Below the pieces are notes generated by a model. That model saw nothing but the letters and a program-made list of their open reading frames with translations, did not search any database and had not been told where the DNA came from. From assembly GCA_038327195.1 (NCBI GenBank), contig JBBQKU010000003.1, positions 1 to 64,000 on the forward strand: 64,000 nucleotides of DNA, written 5' to 3'. The stretch comes from UBA4416 sp038327195 (lineage in GTDB: Bacteria; Bacteroidota; Bacteroidia; B-17B0; Aurantibacillaceae). A program made the position numbers and the translations under genes. Below are positions 10,301 through 16,982 of this stretch, in pieces (the first letter of the stretch is position 1; every line of letters begins with the position of its first letter).

Positions 10301-11510
10301 TATTTTATCCTTAGTTGGAACAAACAGTATATGTGTAGGCTCAAGTAATATCTTAAATGCATTGGGAGCATCAACTTATAGTTGGAATACTGGCGCAACA
10401 AGTTCAAGTATTTCCATTTCTCCAACGGTTACTACAAGTTACAGTGTAGTAGGTAGCTCACCGTTCGGTTGTACTTCTTCAAAAACAATAAGTGTAGTAG
10501 TTGATAACACCTGCCAAGATGTTTGGCCTGGAGATGCCAATAGTGATGGATTAACGGATAATTTAGATGTCTTAGAGCTTGGCTTGCATTATACTCAAAC
10601 GGGTCCAACAAGAGCAATAACAAGTAATTTGTGGCTATCGTATTTTTCAAATAATTGGATTGGAACAATTTCTAGTGGTAAAAATGTGAACCATAGTGAT
10701 TGTAATGGAGATGGAATTATTAATGACGATGATACGCTTGCTATTTATAATAATTTTGGATTAATACATGCCTATAAAACAACTAATGCAATTACGATTA
10801 ACCCACAGCTAAGTATAATTCCTGACCAAAGTGTTGTTTCTAAAGGAACTTGGGGTACTGCTTCAATTTATTTAGGTGATGCATTAACACCAGTTTCAAA
10901 TGTAAATGGCGTTGCTTATACATTAAATTATGATAACACGTTATTAGAGGCAGATAGTATTTGGATAGAATATCCAACATCGTTTATAAATGCAAGTAAT
11001 CAAAATTTAAAATTTAGAAAACCAGATTTTACAAATGGAAAATTATTTACTGCTACAACACATACCCTTACTGGCAATGTAAGCGGCAATGGAAAAATAG
11101 CCGTTTTGCATTATAAAATATCGCCAAGTTTAGTTAGTGACGCAGTTTTAAATTTAAGTATAACACAAGGAGTTGTTTCAAACGCAACTGGAGCAATAGC
11201 CCCATTAACAGCTGGCAGTGGAAGTTTAACGGCAAGCACATCGGGTGTTGGAGTAATGAGTTATGATCTTTCTAACCAAATAAAAATTTATCCTAACCCA
11301 ACAACAACTATTTTAAATATTGAAATAGGCGTGTTAAGTTCAAATACAAAACTTGCAGTTTATAATGCCTTAGGCCAAGTAGTTTTAGAAGAAAAAATTG
11401 AAACTAAGAATCATAAATTAAATACAAGTCAGTTAGTAAAAGGTATTTATTTTATTGAACTGATACAAAATAATAAAGCTGTTTCGAGAACCAAGTTTGT
11501 GAAGGATTAG
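7329..11510 (+). CDS. T9SS-secreted VCBS/FG-GAP repeat protein with Ig-like repeats, dockerin-like segment and sorting domain
   Basis: 1393-residue cell-surface or secreted protein. The signal peptide ends near residue 20 (VLARAQ). Residues about 40-708 hold 14 consecutive repeats of about 48 residues with the calcium-loop pattern DFNxDGNLDLAVAN and GxGTFxxAVNY (FG-GAP/VCBS family, predicted beta-propeller). Residues about 710-1055 hold five Ig-like repeats, each with a conserved Cys and the endings SPTVTTSYSV or similar. DANSDGLTDNLDV and DCNGDGIINDDDTL (about 1065-1145) are paired EF-like loops resembling dockerin type I. Residues about 1155-1285 look like a cohesin-type beta-sandwich. The last 80 residues (KIYPNPTTT... 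GIYFIELIQNNK... KFVKD) are a type A sorting domain. It stands alone between two copies of one terminator. Adhesion or polysaccharide binding is plausible but not shown; no catalytic domain is visible. Confidence 0.9.
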   Translation: MNKVLLVIVCFVLSVLARAQGSSLCFKDSYNIMQTAGLNPSSVISKDLNSDGIIDLAVANEGSHNVSILFGTGIGTFATAINYSVGIFPHSIASGDFNNDGKIDLAVTNQVSGGNISVLINSGIGVFAPAVNYMVGTNPNSIISGDFNSDGNLDLAVANNFSNDASILIGLGTGIFISAVNYSLGSGPSAVKTADFNSDGKPDLAFSNIGSDDVSILIGTGLGTFSTSVNYAVGGSSPYSIDLADYNGDGNIDLATANNSSNDISILFGSGLGTFGASFNYSVGLQPCSIESTDFNADGHVDLAVVNNNSDFVSILMGSSTGTFAIAVNYKVGTTPKALTISDLNGDSKADIAVASDGGGCISTLIGSGSGTFLGTNNFSVGITPTSIVTGDFNGDSNLDLAVSNWGSNNVSLLIGTGTGVFSPPVNFNVDTNSTSITMADFNNDGYKDLALSNYFYSNISIHIASGPGTFFPAINYLAAMTPYAITNGDFNGDGKIDIAVVNEGANNVSIFIGSGSGTFAPAVNYGVGAMPRSVVTADFNSDGNLDLAIANNGSNTLSILLGTGLGTFLTAVNYVIGSIPESICVNDFNGDGNLDLATANSGSNDISVLSGDGSGLFTLTFSYLAGLQPFSINSGDFNNDGNFDLVMGSIGSNYVSIVLGTGLGTFSTSINYGIGSNSSSQAIGDFNNDGNLDIATANSASNDVSIILIGASVSFSATPSMCAGNSATLTAIGASSYTWNTGATTSSIVVSPSVTTTYTVMVSAAIAGCSNMGVKTITVNALPIVAIIGTNSLCLGSNGNYLASGASTYTWSTGVSTLSITVSPTVSTSYSLTGKSSLGCASSNTAVVLVTVSPTPTVAVNSGSICSGKSFTLNPTGAVSFTYSGGSSVVSPISSTTYTISGSSVLGCIDVAVSTVTVNSTPTISVNSGSLCSGSSFTMNPTGASTYTYSSGSAVVSPTVNSIYSVVGTSSLGCVSSNTAVSSVTISAAPILSLVGTNSICVGSSNILNALGASTYSWNTGATSSSISISPTVTTSYSVVGSSPFGCTSSKTISVVVDNTCQDVWPGDANSDGLTDNLDVLELGLHYTQTGPTRAITSNLWLSYFSNNWIGTISSGKNVNHSDCNGDGIINDDDTLAIYNNFGLIHAYKTTNAITINPQLSIIPDQSVVSKGTWGTASIYLGDALTPVSNVNGVAYTLNYDNTLLEADSIWIEYPTSFINASNQNLKFRKPDFTNGKLFTATTHTLTGNVSGNGKIAVLHYKISPSLVSDAVLNLSITQGVVSNATGAIAPLTAGSGSLTASTSGVGVMSYDLSNQIKIYPNPTTTILNIEIGVLSSNTKLAVYNALGQVVLEEKIETKNHKLNTSQLVKGIYFIELIQNNKAVSRTKFVKD

Positions 11511-11532
11511 AACATAACAGATTTTATTTATT

Positions 11533-11567
11533 AAATCCCCTTTCAGAAATGAGAGGGGATTTTTTTT
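11533..11567 (+). terminator. Terminator, second copy of the rpoBC terminator
   Basis: AAATCCCCTTTCA / TGAGAGGGGATTT with a GAAA loop and eight T residues. Together with the flanking TGTTTTC it is identical to 7230-7268 except for two extra T residues. Confidence 0.9.
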
Positions 11568-11574
11568 GTTTTCT

Positions 11575-11778
11575 AAGGACGCAAATTGCGGCCTTTGAGG
11601 TTGCAAATTGAAACCTCAAAATTATTATGTCATCACAATTTGTGATAACATAATGCAGTGTTATATGTGGTCGCAATTTGCGACCACATAAGTTTTTTAG
11701 TAATGCTACAATCTGTAGCAAAAGCCTACTATAAAATACTTTAATTTTGTTTTAAACAAGTATCACAATCTGTGATAC
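11575..11778. repeat. Array of six related palindromes (CA-nnn-TG core)
   Basis: The six are: 11575-11595 (arms AAGGaCGCA / TGCGgCCTT, centre AAT); 11594-11620 (TTTGAGGTTgCA / TGaAACCTCAAA, centre AAT); 11624-11654 (ATTATGTcATCACA / TGTGATaACATAAT, centre ATT); 11664-11690 (TATGTGGTCGCA / TGCGACCACATA, centre ATT, no mismatch); 11704-11720 (TGCTACA / TGTAGCA, centre ATC); 11760-11778 (GTATCACA / TGTGATAC, centre ATC). All share CA, three A/T-rich bases and TG. The outer arms differ in sequence but stay self-complementary. Lower-case letters mark mismatched positions. The last one ends 19 bp before the ORF6N ATG. Confidence 0.85.
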
Positions 11779-11797
11779 CTAAAAATTGTTTTAATAC

Positions 11798-12346
11798 ATG
11801 GGAAAGACAACAGTTGAATTAGTGATTCCAGATGAAGTAATCATGAAAAAAATTTATTACATCAGAAATCAAAAGGTAATGTTAGACACTGATTTGGCCG
11901 AACTGTATGGAGTGGAAACAAAACGATTAAAGGAACAAGTGAAGAGAAACATGGAGCGTTTTCCTGAACGCTATATGTTTGAATTAACGATTGACGAAGC
12001 TGAAGCTTCAAGGTCGCAAAATGCGACCTTGAAAAGGGGCGAAAATATTAAGTATCTTCCATTAGCATTTACCGAACAAGGAGTTATGATGTTGTCAAAT
12101 GTTTTAAAAAGCAAAAGAGCTATAGAAGTCAGTATTAGAATTATAGATGTTTTTATTTTATTGAGAGAGACTTTAACTAGTCATACAGAACTGCGATTAG
12201 AAATAGAATACATTAAAAAGAAGGTTATTAATCATGACAAAAATATTGAGCTCGTTTTTCAGTATTTAGATGAATTATTAGAAAAGAAAGAAGTGAAAAA
12301 GCCTCGCCCAAAAATAGGCTACAAAATGCCTAAGAAAACTAAGTAA
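11798..12346 (+). CDS. ORF6N domain-containing DNA-binding protein
   Basis: 182 residues. The ORF6N domain occupies about residues 10-115: IRNQKVMLDTDLAELYGVETKRLKEQVKRN, then RFPERYMFELT, then the family segment SRSQNATLKRG, then KYLPLAFTEQGVMMLSNVL. A helical, possibly coiled C-terminal part (about 125-165) leads to a basic tail. ORF6N domains are related to KilA-N and are known from phage and bacterial genomes as putative DNA-binding modules; no target has been established for this protein. The DNA coding for ASRSQNATLKR is itself a 12-bp-arm palindrome (12007-12033) of the same design as the six upstream. The gene stands alone, convergent with the PiT gene. Autoregulation through the palindromes is inference. 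Confidence 0.88.
   Translation: MGKTTVELVIPDEVIMKKIYYIRNQKVMLDTDLAELYGVETKRLKEQVKRNMERFPERYMFELTIDEAEASRSQNATLKRGENIKYLPLAFTEQGVMMLSNVLKSKRAIEVSIRIIDVFILLRETLTSHTELRLEIEYIKKKVINHDKNIELVFQYLDELLEKKEVKKPRPKIGYKMPKKTK
12007..12033. repeat. Palindrome inside the ORF6N coding sequence
   Basis: TTCAAGGTCGCA and TGCGACCTTGAA flank AAA with no mismatch. The inner GGTCGCA...TGCGACC is shared exactly with the upstream palindrome at 11664-11690; only the centre differs (AAA instead of ATT). Confidence 0.85.
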
Positions 12347-12587
12347 GTTGCTTGTCCCAATTTTGGGTAATCTACCTGATTTACAATTAACTACTTAATA
12401 TCTATCTATTGGCAGACAGGAAACCAAGCAAAAGGAACGAAAGCAGATTATTTTTAATACTCAAGGTTGGTTAAACACAAATTGTTTTTTTTAAATGAGT
12501 TACTTATATTATTAAACCTAGTTAATTATATTCAGCTTGCAATTACATATATCCTGAATTATTTAGTATAGTAGGGTTTAAAACAAA

Positions 12588-12610
12588 AAAGGTAGCACGT
12601 AGCTACCTTT
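12588..12610 (-). terminator. Terminator of the first PiT gene
   Basis: AAAGGTAGC and GCTACCTTT pair across ACGTA. Read on the minus strand the stem is followed by a T-rich run, placing it 24 bp after the PiT stop codon. Confidence 0.8.
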
Positions 12611-12633
12611 CCTTTTTAATATTATTTTGTAAA

Positions 12634-14028
12634 TTATAATATAGCTCTAAACAATAAGAATAAACCTCCCGAAAGAATAATAGTTACAGGCAATGTAAGA
12701 ACCCATGCTAAAAGAATGTTAGTAATAGTACTGCGTTGTAAATTCTTTAATCCTTTTTTTGCAACCATACTACCCATAATACCAGAGCTTAACATGTGTG
12801 TAGTACTTACTGGTGCTTTATAAGCAGTTGCAACGCCAATACCAATTGCGGCAACAATCTCAGCAGATGCGCCTTGTGCATAGCTCATATGTTGCTTACC
12901 AATTTTTTCGCCAATTGTTTTTACAATACGTTTCCATCCAATCATAGTTCCTAAACCTAATGAAATTGAAATCATAATGATTACCCATGAAGGAGCAAAT
13001 TCAATTAATTTTTTTGCACCATCAATTTCTTTTTTAATAGCGCTAGCATCAGCTTTAGAAATAGCTACGTTTTCGCTTTTCAATAATTTTTCTGCGCCTT
13101 TAGTTACTTTAACAATGTCTTTACGTAAATCAAATCTTTCTGTTGCGCCAATACCTTCTGCATAATTTTTGCCTGATGTTGCTAAAGTAAAATGTTGAGA
13201 GTGTTTAATGATATTAGAATAGTTTTTAAATTCTTCTTTCCCAAAATCACTTGTATCTGTTGCTGAAATTATTCTTTCAATCACGACTATATTTGCATTT
13301 ACACTTTGTAAATTAACACTATTGTCCAATGAAAAATAAGCAGGCATAATTGCAATTAAAATCATCATTACTAAACCAACACCTTTTTGACCATCATTTT
13401 GTCCATGAAAAAAACTAACGAGTCCGCAAGTTGTCCAAAGTAACATTCTAATCCAAATAGGTGGTTTTTTTCCGGGGATTGGTTCTTTATAAAATGAATC
13501 ATGTTTTACAAAACGTTTAAATATGAACATAATTACAATTGCAGCTGCAAAGCCTGCAAATGGCGATATTAATAGAGCCCAACCTGTATCTTTAGCTTTG
13601 TCCCAGTTTACGGCACTACCACCAATGCTATCGGGTAAAAAATAAAATGCTAAACCAATCCCTAAAATTGATCCAATTAACGTATGAGAACTTGATGCCG
13701 GTAAACCAAACCACCAGGTTCCTAAATTCCAAATAATTGCTGATAATAATAAAGCTAATATCATTGCTACACCATGCATTACATTACTATCAACTAGTAC
13801 TTCCATTGGAAGCAAATTAACAATACCCATCGCAACGCCTATTCCGCCAGTCATAACCCCAATAAAATTCAACATTCCGCTATACACAACCGCAGTTGTA
13901 GGCTTCATAGAGTTGGTGTAAATTACTGTGGCTACAGCATTTGCAGTGTCGTGAAATCCGTTTACGAATTCAAATGTACATGCTAATACAAGGCATAGTA
14001 CTAAAAAGATAATTAAAGTTGTAGTCAT
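12634..14028 (-). CDS. Inorganic phosphate transporter, PiT family (copy 1)
   Basis: 464-residue polytopic inner-membrane permease for inorganic phosphate. PiT signatures are present in both halves: FVNGFHDTANAVATV (residues 21-35), LPASSSHTLIGS (109-120), FFHGQNDGQKGVG (206-218) and PVSTTHMLSSGIMGS near residue 402. A soluble insertion separates the halves (about 245-340). The gene lies in tandem with a close paralogue at 14408-15802. Membrane parts are almost identical, but the central loop differs strongly. The upstream gap has a triplet of TGTTAN hexamers at exactly 11-bp steps (14073-14100), resembling a Pho box, which fits phosphate control. A terminator lies at 12588-12610. Confidence 0.95.
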   Translation of the reverse strand: MTTTLIIFLVLCLVLACTFEFVNGFHDTANAVATVIYTNSMKPTTAVVYSGMLNFIGVMTGGIGVAMGIVNLLPMEVLVDSNVMHGVAMILALLLSAIIWNLGTWWFGLPASSSHTLIGSILGIGLAFYFLPDSIGGSAVNWDKAKDTGWALLISPFAGFAAAIVIMFIFKRFVKHDSFYKEPIPGKKPPIWIRMLLWTTCGLVSFFHGQNDGQKGVGLVMMILIAIMPAYFSLDNSVNLQSVNANIVVIERIISATDTSDFGKEEFKNYSNIIKHSQHFTLATSGKNYAEGIGATERFDLRKDIVKVTKGAEKLLKSENVAISKADASAIKKEIDGAKKLIEFAPSWVIIMISISLGLGTMIGWKRIVKTIGEKIGKQHMSYAQGASAEIVAAIGIGVATAYKAPVSTTHMLSSGIMGSMVAKKGLKNLQRSTITNILLAWVLTLPVTIILSGGLFLLFRAIL

Positions 14029-14407
14029 GTTTATTTTATAAATGTAAATATATTTAGTTTAATATTTACCAATGTTATTTTAATGTTATGCTAGTGTTAA
14101 TTTAATAATTTAACATATAAAGGCTCTTTATACTATTTTGCAACAGAAGCTTTTTGCCCTAACTTATTTTTTCTTTTTTATCATAAAAAGATTTAGGGAG
14201 AAAAATGGGTATTAGGATGTGTTATAAATTCCAAATTTTTGAAACATCACTCTTTAAAGTGCCATTATTACATTAAAGTAGGGGGTTAGTCAAAATTGCA
14301 GGTGATTTGTGGGAATACAAAAGGCTTAAAAATCAGGAATAAAAAGGAATAGCTTTTTCAAAAAAGAGTTGCTTTTGGCTATCATTTAAATTCAAGGATT
14401 TGCCTTA
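14029..14407. other. Gap between the two PiT genes
   Basis: 379 bp. The part next to copy 1 (14073-14100) holds the Pho-box-like array. Nothing else is recognisable: no open frame of note and no clear terminator for copy 2, which ends at 14408. Confidence 0.6.
14073..14100 (-). promoter_or_regulatory. Pho-box-like direct repeats upstream of PiT copy 1
   Basis: On the plus strand TGTTAT (14073), TGTTAT (14084) and TGTTAA (14095) occur at 11-bp steps. Read in the gene's direction this is TTAACA-5-ATAACA-5-ATAACA, ending 45 bp before the ATG. Bacillus PhoP binds TTAACA-type direct repeats with 11-bp phasing, and the E. coli PhoB box also has 11-bp phasing. The Bacteroidota site has not been looked up here. 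Confidence 0.6.
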
Positions 14408-15802
14408 TTACAAAATAGCTCTAAATAATAAGAATAAACCGCCTGAAAGTATAATGGTTACAGGTAGCGTAAGGATCCAGGCTAGAGCAATATTAATAAC
14501 CGTTCCTTTTTGTAAATTTTTTAATCCTTTTTTAGCAACCATACTTCCCATAATACCAGAGCTTAACATGTGTGTTGTACTAACAGGAACGCCAAAACGT
14601 GTTGCAACACCAATTCCTATAGAAGCGACTAGCTCTGCTGACGCTCCTTGAGCATAGCTCATATGTTGCTTTCCGATTTTTTCTCCAATCGTTTTCACTA
14701 TACGTTTCCATCCAATCATAGTTCCTAAACCTAATGATATAGAAATCATAATGATTACCCAAGATGGCGCATATTCTACTAATTTTTTAGAAGATTTAAT
14801 TTCTGATTTTAATGAAATCATTTCTTTTTTTGATAATGATAAATTTCCTCCCAAAATAAGTTTTTCGCAACCCTTCGTAATTTTAATTATGTCTTTTCTT
14901 AAGTTAAAACGATTTGCTATATCCACTTCTTCGGATTTTGTTTTACCTATCGTTTCATTTGAAAAATGCGCACTGTAACTTTGAAGTTCTTTAAAAGTAA
15001 CAAGTTCTTTTTTCGAAAAAATAGTTGTATCAGCCTTTTGCATAATGGTTTGTATATAATGCACATTAGCATTTACGCTTTGTAAGTTTACCGAATTATC
15101 CAAGGAAAAATATCCGGGCATAATGGCTATTAAAATCATCATCACTAAGCCAACTCCTTTTTGTCCATCATTTTGTCCGTGAAAAAAGCTCACTAATCCA
15201 CAAGTTGTCCATAACAACATTCGTATCCATAATGGTGGTTTTTTTCCTGGAATCGGCTCTTTATAAATAGCATCATTTTTAATAAAACGTTTAAAAATAA
15301 ACATCATTAAAATTGCTAATGAAAAGCCAGCTACGGGGGAAATTAATAATGCTAATCCTGTATCTTTTGCCTTGTCCCAATTAACAGCAGTTCCGCCAAT
15401 GTTATCAGGTAAAAAATAAAACGCTAACCCAATTCCTAAAATAGAACCAATTAATGAATGAGAGCTAGAAGCTGGCAAACCAAAAAACCACGTCCCTAAA
15501 TTCCAAATAATTGCAGAAAGTAATAAGGCCAATATCATCGAAATGCCATGATAGACATTACTGTCTACTAAAACTTCCATTGGTAATAAGTTAATAATCC
15601 CCATTGCGACAGCTATTCCCCCTGTCATTACGCCTAAAAAATTTAAAAAACCACTGTATACAACTGCAACAGTGGGCTTCATTGAATTGGTGTAAATTAC
15701 TGTAGCAACTGCATTGGCTGTATCATGAAATCCATTTACAAATTCGAACGCACAAGCCAACACTAAGCATAATACTAAAAAGATAATTAAGGTAGTCGAC
15801 AT
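14408..15802 (-). CDS. Inorganic phosphate transporter, PiT family (copy 2)
   Basis: 464 residues, the same length as copy 1 and almost identical in the membrane regions (GFHDTANAVATVIYTNSMKP, LPASSSHSLIGS, FFHGQNDGQKGVG, PVSTTHMLSSGIMGS). Residues about 247-338 have diverged: here VHYIQTIMQKADTTIFSKKE, in copy 1 VVIERIISATDTSDFGKEE. The equal lengths and shared ends indicate tandem gene duplication rather than transfer. Its own TGTTAN array lies at 15834-15856, so the copies can be controlled separately. The DUF2490 gene 83 bp upstream is on the same strand and may be cotranscribed. Confidence 0.95.
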   Translation of the reverse strand: MSTTLIIFLVLCLVLACAFEFVNGFHDTANAVATVIYTNSMKPTVAVVYSGFLNFLGVMTGGIAVAMGIINLLPMEVLVDSNVYHGISMILALLLSAIIWNLGTWFFGLPASSSHSLIGSILGIGLAFYFLPDNIGGTAVNWDKAKDTGLALLISPVAGFSLAILMMFIFKRFIKNDAIYKEPIPGKKPPLWIRMLLWTTCGLVSFFHGQNDGQKGVGLVMMILIAIMPGYFSLDNSVNLQSVNANVHYIQTIMQKADTTIFSKKELVTFKELQSYSAHFSNETIGKTKSEEVDIANRFNLRKDIIKITKGCEKLILGGNLSLSKKEMISLKSEIKSSKKLVEYAPSWVIIMISISLGLGTMIGWKRIVKTIGEKIGKQHMSYAQGASAELVASIGIGVATRFGVPVSTTHMLSSGIMGSMVAKKGLKNLQKGTVINIALAWILTLPVTIILSGGLFLLFRAIL

Positions 15803-15833
15803 TTTTTTTCATAAAAGTAATGCCTTGTCCTTT

Positions 15834-15856
15834 TGTTAGTGTTATGTTAACGTTAT
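15834..15856 (-). promoter_or_regulatory. Pho-box-like repeats upstream of PiT copy 2
   Basis: Four TGTTAN-like hexamers: TGTTAG 15834, TGTTAT 15840, TGTTAA 15845 and CGTTAT 15851. The 1st and 3rd, and the 2nd and 4th, are 11 bp apart. The array ends 32 bp from the ATG at 15802, a similar position to the array of copy 1. Confidence 0.6.
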
Positions 15857-15885
15857 TATACTATTTTATATTAGTAATGTTTTAT

Positions 15886-16818
15886 TTACTGCTTTAGTGG
15901 ATTTGATGGAAGAACCTCTTTATCCTTCTTTTTAAAACTGAATAATTTATTAAAATTTTCAAAAATAATGTAAACCTGAAGTATATTGTTTTTTTCTATT
16001 GTTTTTCCTGTTTCATATAGCTGCCCAGAGGTGTTTATAGAACTAGAAAAAGTGTTTTTATAAACTACACCATACCCTATTTCGAAACGCATAGGGAAAT
16101 TCATTTTTGGCTTATAACCTAACAAACAAAAGGTTCTGTTTTGATCCCATATTTTGTCATTTGCTGTGTTTTTTCCTAAACCTAACATTATTTCATTCCA
16201 AGCTATAATATAAAATGTATTATTTTCTAATGTTTTATGGTTTAATGGAACCATAGCTCTTAAAAAATACCTCATTCTCATTTTTCTTCCTGCATCGGGA
16301 TAATCTGTACCTAATTGGTAGTCTGTAAATTCTGGTTTATTAGTTGCTACTTTTGTGCCAATATATCTGAACTCGTAGCGGTATCTTTGGTCAATGACTA
16401 CTCTATTAAATATTTTATTTGTTAAAGTTAATTGAGGACAAATTCTATACTCTGGTTGAACTTTTCTTGTACTTCCGCTTTCTACAGTACCAGTGTATGA
16501 TTCCCAGAATCCAAATGGAGAAAGAGAAAAGCGAACATTATCATTTAACTGGTAGTGTATCCAAGGCCTATAAACATGTTGAAAATCATTTTTAAACATA
16601 TTGCCAGAATAACCTGCTTTTCCTGATAAATCAGCCGGATCGGACGTTCTCCTATATTGATAATCTAACTGCCATCTAAACTTATTTTTTATAACGCCAT
16701 TAATAACTGTTTCAGTCCAAAAAGAATTTCTATTCACTGTTTCTCTCGAATCAGTAGATTGCGAAAATGTTATCAAATTAAACCCTAAGGCTAATACTAT
16801 TGTAAATATTACTTTCAT
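15886..16818 (-). CDS. DUF2490-type outer-membrane protein
   Basis: 310 residues. A signal peptide ends near residue 20 (FNLITFSQS). The rest is rich in aromatic and alternating residues typical of an outer-membrane barrel: FWTETVINGVIKNKFRWQLDYQYRR, WIHYQLNDNVRFSLSPFGFWES, RVVIDQRYRYEFRY, FPMRFEIGYGVVYKN. The layout fits DUF2490, a family of predicted outer-membrane proteins of unknown function. It lies directly upstream of PiT copy 2 on the same strand. A weak match to the 11-bp TGTTAN pattern (TGTATA 16823, TGTTAA 16834) lies just before its start. A phosphate-related envelope role is inference from context. Confidence 0.7.
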   Translation of the reverse strand: MKVIFTIVLALGFNLITFSQSTDSRETVNRNSFWTETVINGVIKNKFRWQLDYQYRRTSDPADLSGKAGYSGNMFKNDFQHVYRPWIHYQLNDNVRFSLSPFGFWESYTGTVESGSTRKVQPEYRICPQLTLTNKIFNRVVIDQRYRYEFRYIGTKVATNKPEFTDYQLGTDYPDAGRKMRMRYFLRAMVPLNHKTLENNTFYIIAWNEIMLGLGKNTANDKIWDQNRTFCLLGYKPKMNFPMRFEIGYGVVYKNTFSSSINTSGQLYETGKTIEKNNILQVYIIFENFNKLFSFKKKDKEVLPSNPLKQ

Positions 16819-16982
16819 TTAATGTATATTTTATGTTAATTAAATGCAAATAAATTAACTTAGTATTAGCTTTATGTAATTTATATATTACCAAATTGTT
16901 AAGAAATATAAATGCTTTATAATTCCAGAGTTTTAGAAGGGGCCAAATTAGTTAAAGGTAAATGATAATCTAATGTTAAGAG

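Larger units (their letters stand above)
11511..11797. other. Intergenic region packed with palindromes before the ORF6N gene
   Basis: This 287-bp gap holds a terminator and then six palindromes listed separately. No credible gene lies here: the minus-strand open frame at 11524-11721 runs through the palindromes and terminator and has no plausible product. Confidence 0.7.

Noticed and set aside
11524..11721. Open reading frame of 65 codons on the minus strand
   Set aside because: It reads through a terminator and several palindromes; the peptide has no plausible domain and the palindromes explain the open frame.
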